A stretch of 25,074 nt of DNA from a virus. Shown here in pieces: positions 1 to 5,380 of this stretch (the stretch's first letter is position 1; each line of letters starts with the position of its first letter). A program made the position numbers and the translations under genes. The DNA is taken from IMG/VR virus record IMGVR_UViG_3300025327_000695, positions 1 through 25,074 of that record; one strand, 5' to 3'. The notes below the pieces were generated by a model. The model saw only the letters and a program-made list of their open reading frames with translations, was not told the DNA's origin and made no database searches.

Positions 1-92
1 GAAACAATCTTAAAGATCCGGATTATTCTTATTCAAATGAATATATTGAAAACTGGTTAGATAAATTAAAAGAGGAGATTATTTAATTATAT
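1..92. repeat. terminal direct repeat, left copy
   Basis: These 92 bases are identical to 24983-25074. The simplest reading is a circular molecule of about 24,982 bp whose assembly overlaps itself. A linear genome with direct terminal repeats cannot be excluded from one sequence. The copy carries the last 28 codons and stop (84-86) of the small ORF that starts at 24979, so coding runs straight through the junction, which favours a circle. Confidence 0.9.
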
Positions 93-104
93 AATTTATA
101 TATT
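93..104 (+). promoter_or_regulatory. BoxA-type promoter before the 119 gene
   Basis: The AATTTATATATT stretch is a good archaeal TATA box (core TTTATATA, 95-102). Its centre lies about 20 nt from the ATG at 119, so the transcript would be leaderless or nearly so. There is no Shine-Dalgarno site before that ATG, which agrees. It would drive the string of small genes that follows. Confidence 0.45.
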
Positions 105-118
105 AAACAATTAAACAA

Positions 119-292
119 ATGAACACCCAACCAGAACAATCCCCCTCGGAAATACAATTGAAGTTAAATCTACAAAACATCGTTTCTTACTATCACATTT
201 GTCGTCCAGAAGAAAGAGAAAAGCTTAATGATTTGCTTGTTGATAACATGATAAGATATAGACATTTAAAAAAAGAGGAGTATAGATTTTGA
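119..292 (+). CDS. small hypothetical protein, 57 aa
   Basis: A 57-residue ORF from ATG 119 to TGA 290-292. I do not recognise it. The product looks soluble and helical, with a charged second half (for example RPEEREKLNDLL). Support comes from context: a TATA box sits just upstream and its stop overlaps the next start codon (TGATG). The last codons (KKEE) also contain the GAGGAG Shine-Dalgarno site of the next gene, so the two are probably translationally coupled. No secretion signal, membrane segment or metal motif is visible. Confidence 0.6.
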   Translation: MNTQPEQSPSEIQLKLNLQNIVSYYHICRPEEREKLNDLLVDNMIRYRHLKKEEYRF

Positions 293-504
293 TGACAGAC
301 TTAATATCATTCACTTCTAGAGAAATAAAACGCAGACAATTAGAAAAAAAGGTAGACAATGCTTTGCTTTTCATGGGCATGACAAAAGACAAGAAAGCTA
401 AAGAAGTTTATGCAGATATAATTAATCAATCACAAAAAGAATATTATGACTCATTTAAATTCTATTATATGCCTGATACTTTTAGGGGTGTCGTAATTAC
501 TTAA
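292..504 (+). CDS. small hypothetical protein, 70 aa
   Basis: The start is taken as ATG 292, with GAGGAG at 275-280 at good spacing, rather than the TTG one codon upstream. The protein is 70 residues, Lys-rich in its first half and Tyr-rich near the end (EYYDSFKFYYMPDTF). It has no membrane segment or cysteines and no family is recognised. It overlaps the previous stop by one base and is followed after one base by the next ATG, so it belongs to a tight operon. Confidence 0.65.
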   Translation: MTDLISFTSREIKRRQLEKKVDNALLFMGMTKDKKAKEVYADIINQSQKEYYDSFKFYYMPDTFRGVVIT

Positions 505-505
505 C

Positions 506-700
506 ATGAGTGATAGAATAATAATTAATCAGATAGAATGTTGTTACTGTAAAAAGGTAAATAAGAACATTTTCTATAATGATGAATGGGCAAATAGTTT
601 TGAATGTATAATTTGTGGAGAAGAGAACTTTATATTTCCAGCGTATAAGACTTATAAAAAAGTGAATAATGAAAAAATCAAAAAGAACAAAGAAGAATAA
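506..700 (+). CDS. small zinc-ribbon protein, 64 aa
   Basis: The 64-residue product has two CxxC knuckles: CYCK at about residues 13-16 and CIIC at 34-37. The roughly 20-residue spacing is typical of a zinc ribbon. The C-terminus is a Lys/Glu-rich tail. Such small zinc ribbons usually bind nucleic acid or proteins, but nothing here identifies a partner. The ATG follows the previous stop by one base, and the 3' end overlaps the next ORF by 32 nt in another frame. It is one of at least six tiny CxxC-pair proteins in this operon. Confidence 0.7.
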   Translation: MSDRIIINQIECCYCKKVNKNIFYNDEWANSFECIICGEENFIFPAYKTYKKVNNEKIKKNKEE

Positions 701-803
701 AAAATATATCTGGAACTGGATAGATTATTTTGTTGCAATCTTGGGAATTACATTTTTTATAGCTATAATTATTCAAATATTAAAGATCCATAATATGATA
801 TGA
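669..803 (+). CDS. single-pass membrane peptide, 44 aa
   Basis: ATG 669 lies inside the end of the zinc-ribbon gene. The 44-residue product has a strongly basic N-terminus (MKKSKRTKKNKK), then Trp residues and one hydrophobic helix at about residues 20-38. The positive-inside rule puts the N-terminus in the cytoplasm. Its stop overlaps the next start (ATATGA). Function unknown. The 32 nt overlap with the preceding gene and the ATGA-type junction favour a real gene over chance, but its size limits confidence. Confidence 0.5.
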   Translation: MKKSKRTKKNKKYIWNWIDYFVAILGITFFIAIIIQILKIHNMI

Positions 804-895
804 ATTTATTATTGGTTTATTTACTTTTCATTATTCTTATTTTTGCAATTGTTTTTACTCTTGTAATAATTTTTGATAGAAATTTTCAAAGGTAA
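800..895 (+). CDS. hydrophobic mini-protein, 31 aa
   Basis: ATG 800 overlaps the preceding TGA. The peptide is almost entirely one transmembrane helix (residues 2-25), ending in a short charged tail (DRNFQR). It may pair with the preceding single-pass peptide, a two-subunit layout seen for holins and small membrane modulators, but no motif supports a specific role. Confidence rests on the overlap and on the sharp membrane-segment and charge pattern. Confidence 0.4.
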   Translation: MNLLLVYLLFIILIFAIVFTLVIIFDRNFQR

Positions 896-911
896 AAGAT
901 AAGAAACAATA

Positions 912-920
912 GCCTTATAA
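912..920 (+). promoter_or_regulatory. BoxA-type promoter before the 944 gene
   Basis: CCTTATAAGC resembles an archaeal TATA box. Its centre is about 28 nt before ATG 944, and no Shine-Dalgarno site precedes that ATG, so a leaderless transcript is likely. It would start a second transcription unit, running to about 3311. Confidence 0.4.
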
Positions 921-943
921 GCAATACTCAATAAGAATACTAC

Positions 944-1084
944 ATGAAAGTCAAATGCCCTTTCTGCAAATGGATTCAAGATTATCTAGGTAGGAAAAAT
1001 ATTTATTATTGTTGTTCTAATTGCCATAGGGCAGTAAGAATTCAGGAAAATTTATTAAAAGAAGAGGAGATAAAAAGTGGTTGA
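944..1084 (+). CDS. small zinc-ribbon protein, 46 aa
   Basis: The 46-residue product starts with CPFC (residues 5-8) and has CSNC at about 24-27, directly preceded by another cysteine. This is a compact zinc ribbon like those in archaeal transcription factors and ribosomal proteins. The C-terminus is acidic and encodes the GAGGAG site of the next gene, whose GTG start overlaps this gene's last 8 nt. A nucleic-acid-binding role is likely for the fold but not shown. Confidence 0.65.
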   Translation: MKVKCPFCKWIQDYLGRKNIYYCCSNCHRAVRIQENLLKEEEIKSG

Positions 1085-1241
1085 TTTTACAACAGTATTT
1101 TATGTATTTATTGGATTTGCAGTTGGATTCGCAGTTGGAAAGTTCTTTGTGCCGCTTGTTCAGGCTACAAGAATTTTTGGAAAAGAAATGCATAATACAT
1201 TAGATACTGATAAAAAAAGATTAGACGAGGTGAAATACTAA
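1077..1241 (+). CDS. single-pass membrane protein, 54 aa, GTG start
   Basis: GTG 1077 is chosen because GAGGAG lies 8-13 nt upstream and no ATG fits. The product has one hydrophobic glycine-rich helix (FVFIGFAVGFAVGKFFV, about residues 8-28), then an amphipathic charged region of 25 residues (KRLDEVKY at the end). The small-residue spacing in the helix suggests helix-helix packing. The stop TAA at 1239-1241 abuts the ATG of the larger membrane protein at 1242, so the two probably act together. Function unknown. Confidence 0.6.
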   Translation: MVDFTTVFYVFIGFAVGFAVGKFFVPLVQATRIFGKEMHNTLDTDKKRLDEVKY

Positions 1242-1931
1242 ATGGTTCCATCATTAGATGAAATAAATCAGAAGGTCCTTGGAGGAATAACTGTTCAAAG
1301 TGTAACTTCAATAATAGGTTGGATTGTTTTAGCTATTGTAGTTATTGCTTTAGCAGGTTTTGGAATTTGGTGGTATTATAATAAAAAACTTTTCAATAAA
1401 AAAATAACTGATTTTGAACTTATCAATGGAAATTATATTCCTGCAAGAAAAGATTTAGCTAAGACTATTAAATTAGGGGCAGGAGGATTTGAAGTTATTT
1501 ATATACAGAAAATTAAAAGATATAGACTTGCTTATGGAGCAAGAATAGGTAAAGATAATTATTATTTCTTCATAGGCCAAGATGGTTATCCTTATAATGG
1601 ATTACTTTCAGGAACATTGACGAAAGATGGAATAGTTCCAATCATAATTACTAATCCGACGGCAAGAGCACAATATACTGCCCTTGAAAAGCATGTAGAC
1701 CAATTATATTCTGATAAAAAGACTTTCTGGGATCAATACGGCAATTGGATATTATCTGGAATGTTTATTATGATAATTGGAATATTTGGATGGCTTATGC
1801 TTAAAGAATTTTCAGCAGTTACGGGTCAGCTTCCTAATCTTATTGATAAAGTTGCTGAACTTGTTGATAGAGTCAATAAACTTATTGTTATTACAAGTTC
1901 AAATAGCGGAGGTTTGACAAAAGTCGGTTAA
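1242..1931 (+). CDS. two-pass membrane protein with a soluble middle domain, 229 aa
   Basis: Hydrophobic segments lie at about residues 22-45 and 166-188. The roughly 120-residue domain between them is beta-rich and aromatic (YIPARKD..., DNYYFFIGQDGYPYNG). The C-terminal tail (VDRVNKLIVITSS) is amphipathic. I do not recognise a named family. With two membrane spans the middle domain and the two ends face opposite sides. It follows a small membrane protein with zero spacing and sits among other small membrane genes, so it may be a virion membrane or host-envelope component; that role is an inference. Confidence 0.75.
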   Translation: MVPSLDEINQKVLGGITVQSVTSIIGWIVLAIVVIALAGFGIWWYYNKKLFNKKITDFELINGNYIPARKDLAKTIKLGAGGFEVIYIQKIKRYRLAYGARIGKDNYYFFIGQDGYPYNGLLSGTLTKDGIVPIIITNPTARAQYTALEKHVDQLYSDKKTFWDQYGNWILSGMFIMIIGIFGWLMLKEFSAVTGQLPNLIDKVAELVDRVNKLIVITSSNSGGLTKVG

Positions 1932-1932
1932 T

Positions 1933-2097
1933 ATGGCAAGAAATACTCCTAAACGTTCTCATTGGAAAAAAGGCATACAAAAAATAAGATGCCAAGCTTT
2001 TAAATGTAAAAAATTATCAAGAGATTTATATGAGGGGAGATATTTATGTGGAAAACATTCGCCATATAGGCGAGGATATATAGGCGAGGATATATAG
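1933..2097 (+). CDS. small basic Cys-containing protein, 54 aa
   Basis: ATG 1933 follows the previous stop by one base. The 54-residue product is very basic, with C20, C25, C39 and H42 (CxxxxC...CxxH), a plausible zinc site. A nucleic-acid-binding role fits charge and metal site but is inferred. The last codons and the stop fall inside a 14-bp tandem duplication (2069-2096). Because 14 is not a multiple of three, that duplication sets the C-terminus (RGYIGEDI), so the original reading frame may have ended differently. Confidence 0.6.
   Translation: MARNTPKRSHWKKGIQKIRCQAFKCKKLSRDLYEGRYLCGKHSPYRRGYIGEDI
2069..2096 (+). repeat. 14-bp perfect tandem repeat at a gene end
   Basis: GGCGAGGATATATA occurs twice in a row (2069-2082 and 2083-2096). 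Each unit has a GAGG core and a TATATA run, so the repeat supplies two Shine-Dalgarno-like or TATA-like elements just before ATG 2107. It overlaps the last codons of the 1933 gene. A slipped-strand duplication is the simplest origin. Confidence 0.85.
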
Positions 2098-2106
2098 GAA
2101 ATACAA

Positions 2107-2322
2107 ATGAAAAAACAAAAACAATCAAATAAAATAAGAGAAGTTCAAAAGACACAGGGACAATTAACTGACGAAGATTTAGATAATCTAATAAATAGAA
2201 CAATCAAAATGGCTCTTGAAACAGGATTATTGAGAGATTTGCTTAATGTTTCAATTAAGACTGTGACGATAACTCCCCCAGATCAAATTGGGACAAAAAA
2301 GAAAAAGAGGAGAAAGAAATAA
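2107..2322 (+). CDS. small charged hypothetical protein, 71 aa
   Basis: The 71-residue product has a Lys/Gln-rich start, a helical centre (LTDEDLDNLINRTIKMALETGLLRDLL) and a very basic tail (TKKKKRRKK) that could bind nucleic acid or phospholipid. There are no membrane spans or cysteines. The GAGG of the upstream tandem repeat lies 18 or more nt away, so the ribosome-binding site is not ideal. The stop overlaps the next start (TAATG), coupling it to the membrane protein that follows. No family recognised. Confidence 0.65.
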   Translation: MKKQKQSNKIREVQKTQGQLTDEDLDNLINRTIKMALETGLLRDLLNVSIKTVTITPPDQIGTKKKKRRKK

Positions 2323-2786
2323 TGGGATTAGCAACAATAGGAATAATAGCAATCTTAATTATCTTAGTCGGATTTATAGCAGTCTTAATTTGGATGTGGA
2401 AAAGATTACATCAAATAAAAACTGGAGTTCCTCCAGAGATACTTAAAGACTTCGAATTAGCTGAAAGGATGGTAAAAGAAAATCAACAAAATGGAATCAC
2501 AGAAACAGGAGAACAAATCCTCTTTAGAATCGGAAAAGCAAGAGTTGCCGAGCAAGGAAGAACTAATGCAGTTAATCCAACAACAGAGACAGGAATTAGT
2601 AAAATACTCCCTGAAAGACGAGAGCCAGTTCAGGATAGAGTTATTGACACAGATAGTTCAGATGAATCAGTCCCTATCGCATCTTACTCAGATAGCTCAG
2701 ACTCTCCAAGAGATGAACGGAAGTTTATCTCCAAACTCGGAGACAGACTCAGAGCAATCCGAAACAGAGGAAACAAAACCAACTAA
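2322..2786 (+). CDS. single-pass membrane protein with Ser/Asp-rich cytoplasmic tail, 154 aa
   Basis: ATG 2322 overlaps the previous stop and is preceded by GAGGAG. A hydrophobic helix spans about residues 4-28 and ends in WKRLHQIK, so the tail is probably cytoplasmic. The tail is polar and has a DSSDES...SDSSDSPRDE stretch followed by a basic end. From codon 57 the same DNA is also open in the +1 frame, where it encodes a 102-residue coiled-coil-like protein (2491-2799). Codons in this frame mostly end in A or T like the rest of the genome, so this frame looks real; both may be. Confidence 0.65.
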   Translation: MGLATIGIIAILIILVGFIAVLIWMWKRLHQIKTGVPPEILKDFELAERMVKENQQNGITETGEQILFRIGKARVAEQGRTNAVNPTTETGISKILPERREPVQDRVIDTDSSDESVPIASYSDSSDSPRDERKFISKLGDRLRAIRNRGNKTN

Positions 2787-2799
2787 AAAAGGAAAGTAA
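2491..2799 (+). CDS. overlapping-frame coiled-coil-like protein, 102 aa
   Basis: This ORF lies in the +1 frame relative to the 2322 gene and overlaps it by 296 nt. Its product is not random-looking: Gln/Glu-rich heptad-like segments (KEELMQLIQQQRQEL; ELLTQIVQMNQSLSHLTQIAQTLQEM) precede an acidic Ser/Glu tail ending in KPTKKGK. ATG 2491 has only a weak Shine-Dalgarno site (GAAAGGATGG about 20 nt upstream). An in-frame stop at 2473-2475 means a +1 ribosomal shift joining the upstream membrane helix to this frame would have to occur between 2476 and 2490. Codon third positions are richer in G/C than usual here, as expected for a constrained second frame. Confidence 0.5.
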   Translation: MESQKQENKSSLESEKQELPSKEELMQLIQQQRQELVKYSLKDESQFRIELLTQIVQMNQSLSHLTQIAQTLQEMNGSLSPNSETDSEQSETEETKPTKKGK

Positions 2800-2807
2800 T
2801 TTTCGAG

Positions 2808-3137
2808 ATGAACAGACAGACAATATTAAATTGGATTGTTATTGTAATGATAATTGGAATAGCTGTTTATATGATTGTATTTTTAAAGTCTGAACAAAGC
2901 CAGTGCGTAACTAATCCAATGCTTTATGGCCTCAAGACTCTGGATAAAATAAATAATGCAGAGATAAGTTGTACTTGTTCGGGTAACCGGCCAGATATTA
3001 CTACAGTGATTATAACTTCTGAAGGAATTAAACCTTTCCAGACAGACAATTATAATGCCCTAGGAAGTTCACAATCGCCTTACAACAGCGAGTTTTGGAC
3101 AAATCTTAGTAAGTATAGTAAAATGAAAGGAGGATAA
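2808..3137 (+). CDS. N-terminally anchored extracytoplasmic protein, 109 aa
   Basis: The N-terminus is short and then hydrophobic (about residues 8-26, WIVIVMIIGIAVYMIVFL), followed by an outward-facing domain with three cysteines (C33 and the CTC pair at about 55-57) that could form disulfides. The ending YSKMKGG contains the AAAGGAGG Shine-Dalgarno site of the next gene. No catalytic motif is visible. It starts 8 nt after the stop of the overlapping-frame gene. A virion or envelope surface role is possible but inferred. Confidence 0.7.
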   Translation: MNRQTILNWIVIVMIIGIAVYMIVFLKSEQSQCVTNPMLYGLKTLDKINNAEISCTCSGNRPDITTVIITSEGIKPFQTDNYNALGSSQSPYNSEFWTNLSKYSKMKGG

Positions 3138-3143
3138 AATAAG

Positions 3144-3311
3144 ATGAGTAAAAATGTAACTTGCGATAAATGCAATAAACAAATAAAAGAAATCAAAACC
3201 CTCACTTTACAATCTAAAGATTATGATTTATGTATAGATTGTTTTGGAAGAATAGATAAGTGGTTAAATGCTAAAGAAGTAAAATCAGATAACTTAGGAA
3301 TGTTCAGTTAA
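3144..3311 (+). CDS. small zinc-finger protein, 55 aa
   Basis: ATG 3144 follows a strong AAAGGAGG site (3126-3133). The product has CDKC at residues 7-10 and CIDC at 30-33, a two-knuckle zinc site, with a short helical tail. It resembles the small zinc ribbons elsewhere in this element. It is the last gene of the + strand run that crosses the circular junction, and an inverted repeat that may terminate transcription follows at 3326-3362. Confidence 0.7.
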   Translation: MSKNVTCDKCNKQIKEIKTLTLQSKDYDLCIDCFGRIDKWLNAKEVKSDNLGMFS

Positions 3312-3325
3312 TGATTGGGGTAAAT

Positions 3326-3362
3326 GGCAGAACAAAAGACTAAAGTAAAAAGCTGTTCTGCC
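3326..3362. terminator. 9-bp inverted repeat between converging operons
   Basis: GGCAGAACA (3326-3334) and TGTTCTGCC (3354-3362) are perfect inverted copies separated by 19 nt. The site lies between the end of the + operon (3311) and the end of the - strand mini-operon (3391), where a bidirectional terminator or insulating hairpin is expected. There is no long T-run, so it could instead be a protein-binding site. A second palindrome, TTCTAATTAGAA (3385-3396), overlaps the end of the - strand ORF. Confidence 0.45.
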
Positions 3363-3390
3363 TTAAAGAATTAGATAGTCTTATTTCTAA

Positions 3391-3489
3391 TTAGAATAGA
3401 CTTGCTTCATTGAATAAGGCTTCATCAACAAGTTCAGCATCTCTGCCAAAGTCAATGTCTTCATCAATTACAAAATTATCTCCTAGCAT
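3391..3489 (-). CDS. acidic mini-protein, 32 aa
   Basis: A 32-residue ORF rich in Asp/Glu (NFVIDEDIDFGRDAELVDEALF). It is preceded by a strong GGGGGTG Shine-Dalgarno site about 8 nt before its ATG, and its start overlaps the end of the 34-residue ORF upstream (ATGCTAG). Two ORFs joined this way with a good ribosome site are unlikely to be chance. The acidic peptide could mimic DNA or mask a basic partner, but no family is known. Confidence 0.4.
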   Translation of the reverse strand: MLGDNFVIDEDIDFGRDAELVDEALFNEASLF

Positions 3490-3587
3490 ATTTTACACCC
3501 CCTTTTCATTTTTCTAATTATGTAATATACTTCTCCGTTTTCTTTCACGGTTTCGATCTGATAACCTTTTAAAATATTTAAGGTCAT
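3483..3587 (-). CDS. mini-protein, 34 aa, first gene of a two-gene unit
   Basis: The product has an amphipathic, beta-prone body (NILKGYQIETVKENGEVYYI) and a basic CxxC end (KRGCKIC). It overlaps the next ORF by 7 nt and encodes that gene's Shine-Dalgarno site. A TATA-like TTTAAATAGT (- strand, about 3622-3632) lies 35-45 nt upstream, inside one arm of a 13-bp inverted repeat. This layout suggests a regulated promoter. Function unknown. Confidence 0.4.
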   Translation of the reverse strand: MTLNILKGYQIETVKENGEVYYIIRKMKRGCKIC

Positions 3588-3612
3588 TCTTTTGTTTGTC
3601 ATAAAAGAACTA

Positions 3613-3694
3613 AAGAATACTACTATTTAAAGTCTTATGCTAACTAGAAAGTAGATACAAAGTAGTAGTATTCTTATAGTCTAATATAAGACTA
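3613..3694. repeat. interleaved inverted repeats: operator or recombination site candidate
   Basis: AAGAATACTACTA (3613-3625) is the perfect inverse of TAGTAGTATTCTT (3663-3675). AGTCTTAT (3631-3638), inside that pair, is the inverse of ATAAGACT (3686-3693), outside it. TAGTCT/AGACTA (3677-3682/3689-3694) forms a further small hairpin. The order is A-B-A'-B'. The block lies just past the 3' end of the serine recombinase gene and covers the probable TATA box of the - strand mini-operon. It could be a resolution/attachment site for that recombinase, or an operator. Confidence 0.55.
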
Positions 3695-3722
3695 AAAAGG
3701 GACGTTATTAACGAAATGTAAT

Positions 3723-4220
3723 TTACTCATAAAAAGTAGGCTTTTTAGAACCCCCCCTTCGTTTACGTGGATTCTTGTCCTTACCTCTCTTACCAATACC
3801 TATTGCTTTTTTCATTCCTTCTTTAGTTCTCTCACTTATAATATTTCTTTCAAACTCTGCAAATGCACCCATTATCTGCATTTGAAGTTTACCACTTGGA
3901 GTTGAAGTATCTATATGTTGAGTAGCTGCAATAAAGTTAATTCCTTTCTTATTAAATTCATCAAACAAACTTAAGAGATGTTGCAGACTTCTTCCAAGTC
4001 GATCTAATTTAGTAACCATTATAGCATTAAATTTTAGACTTCGCATATCTTCTAACATCTTATTAAATTCTGGCCTACTTGTTGTCTTGCCACTTATAAC
4101 ATCTTTGTAAACTTTATATATCTCAAAGTTATTTCTATTACAATAGTCTTTACATATATCTTCTTGTTTATCTGCATCTTGTTCTTCAGTACTTACCCTA
4201 CAATATATTGCTATCTTCAC
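3723..4220 (-). CDS. small serine recombinase (resolvase/invertase family), 165 aa
   Basis: The N-terminal resolvase catalytic domain is clear: YCRVSTEEQ with the nucleophile Ser10 and Arg8, then KLDRLGRS at 71-78 (conserved DRLxRS), and the long helix region GAFAEFERNIISERTKEGM (118-136). The family cuts and rejoins DNA through a 5'-phosphoserine. The usual C-terminal helix-turn-helix is absent; a short Lys/Arg tail (GKRGKDKNPRKRRGGSKK) replaces it. That tail is encoded across a run of seven G's (C's at 3751-3757 on +), so a slip would change it. GTG 4220 is the start because a TATA box lies 26 nt upstream. Likely roles are dimer resolution, integration or inversion. Confidence 0.9.
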   Translation of the reverse strand: MKIAIYCRVSTEEQDADKQEDICKDYCNRNNFEIYKVYKDVISGKTTSRPEFNKMLEDMRSLKFNAIMVTKLDRLGRSLQHLLSLFDEFNKKGINFIAATQHIDTSTPSGKLQMQIMGAFAEFERNIISERTKEGMKKAIGIGKRGKDKNPRKRRGGSKKPTFYE

Positions 4221-4240
4221 GCATTAATTAATACTTTTTG

Positions 4241-4250
4241 GTTTATATAA
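4241..4250 (-). promoter_or_regulatory. BoxA promoter of the serine recombinase
   Basis: On the - strand TTATATAAAC has its centre about 26 nt before the GTG start at 4220, so the mRNA is probably leaderless. Further upstream, toward the ATPase gene, there is a 14-bp perfect palindrome ACAATATATATTGT (4317-4330) that could be an operator. The 138 bp between the two genes holds nothing else convincing. Confidence 0.55.
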
Positions 4251-4358
4251 TTGTTGTTTATTTTTCTGTCTATTTTTTGAAGCCAGAATTGGCATACAGT
4301 TTAATCTATATACTGGACAATATATATTGTATAGCTACAATTAAATCCTGCCCCTATA

Positions 4359-5378
4359 CTATATGGTCTCTCCATCATCTTCTGATTCATTATCCTCTAT
4401 TTTATCATCACTTTCATCTGGTAACACCTCATCATCTTCATCATCAATCCCATTATTATTCATATTGCGTTCAAAGTTCAGCTTTCTAAGCTCTTTGATA
4501 CCCCGCGGGGGAGTTTTTACCTCAATTTTGCCCCATAAATCGATTGATTTACGTGTCGTATGCAACCATTTAGCCATCTCGATTATATTTTTAATAGGAT
4601 AAGTTATTAATCCAATCTTTTTCTTTAATTGTTTAAATGCTATCAGGTCTTTGTTATCTTCTTCATCACCAATTGATTCAATAGCTTTATCTTTCTCATC
4701 TTCATATGTCTTTAATGTAGCATGAGATATACCATTGATTGTTATATCCATCTTATTGAAGTAGGGGATACCATCTGCACCACATTTCTCCATGACTTCT
4801 GGGAATCCTCCACCAAAACTTCTAAGCTTTCTATAATTTCTTTTCTTTGTTGAACGATATTCATTCCAAAGTTTCTCAAGATTAGATTTTTTAACATAAA
4901 CAAATCTTCCAGGAGTAATTTCTTTTCTAGAATACATATGAACCATTCCCAATGCTCTATCGACGACAGTATACTCTGGAAACTTATAAAACTTTGTATA
5001 ATTTAAAATAAAGAAGTGCCTTCTCTTTCTAATCGTCATAAATAATCTTAATAAGTTTCTATTGATCTTCTTTATCTGATCTGCACCTAAAGAATCTAAG
5101 GACGGTTCATCCCAGATTATTATTTTATCTTTATTCTTCTTTGCGAAGTCAATCATGGCCTCTAATCTAAAGAACATATGTATCTCTCTGCTAGTTTTGA
5201 ATTTAATATAATATGCTTCAGCACAAGAAGTATTTGTTTTTCCTTCTCCTTCAGAACCCTCGTTTATAAGTAGTGCATCTTTCTTAACATCTTTCTGAAC
5301 ACATCTTAGTATCATTAAGTCTAACTTAGCAAGAAGTTTATTCTCTAATGCGTACTGTAAGTCAGTAACAACAGCCAT
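4359..5378 (-). CDS. P-loop ATPase, probable packaging/morphogenesis motor, 339 aa
   Basis: Walker A is GSEGEGKT at residues 41-48, and Walker B is KIIIWDE at about 85-91. A following strand (RHFFILNYTKF, 120-130) fits the sensor strand of RecA/FtsK-HerA-like folds. The pattern of a short N-terminus, Walker B with DE, and RKRRHFFIL recalls Zot-like and archaeal viral packaging ATPases. Such motors drive DNA translocation or virion assembly at the membrane; I infer the same here. The C-terminus is an extremely acidic tail (DDEDDEVLPDESDDKIEDNESEDD). The ATG lies 2 nt after the stop of the 143-residue gene, so they form one operon. Confidence 0.75.
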   Translation of the reverse strand: MAVVTDLQYALENKLLAKLDLMILRCVQKDVKKDALLINEGSEGEGKTNTSCAEAYYIKFKTSREIHMFFRLEAMIDFAKKNKDKIIIWDEPSLDSLGADQIKKINRNLLRLFMTIRKRRHFFILNYTKFYKFPEYTVVDRALGMVHMYSRKEITPGRFVYVKKSNLEKLWNEYRSTKKRNYRKLRSFGGGFPEVMEKCGADGIPYFNKMDITINGISHATLKTYEDEKDKAIESIGDEEDNKDLIAFKQLKKKIGLITYPIKNIIEMAKWLHTTRKSIDLWGKIEVKTPPRGIKELRKLNFERNMNNNGIDDEDDEVLPDESDDKIEDNESEDDGETI

Positions 5379-5380
5379 GA

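Noticed and set aside
2000-2203. 67-aa hydrophobic - strand ORF
   Set aside because: It is antisense to two + strand genes and its hydrophobicity comes from reading A-rich codons backwards.
4317-4330. ACAATATATATTGT as a strong operator
   Set aside because: Short AT-only palindromes are common in this composition; mentioned with the recombinase promoter but not scored separately.
4363-4602. Ser-rich + strand ORF opposite the ATPase C-terminus
   Set aside because: It is the antisense shadow of a Asp/Glu/Ser-rich acidic tail.
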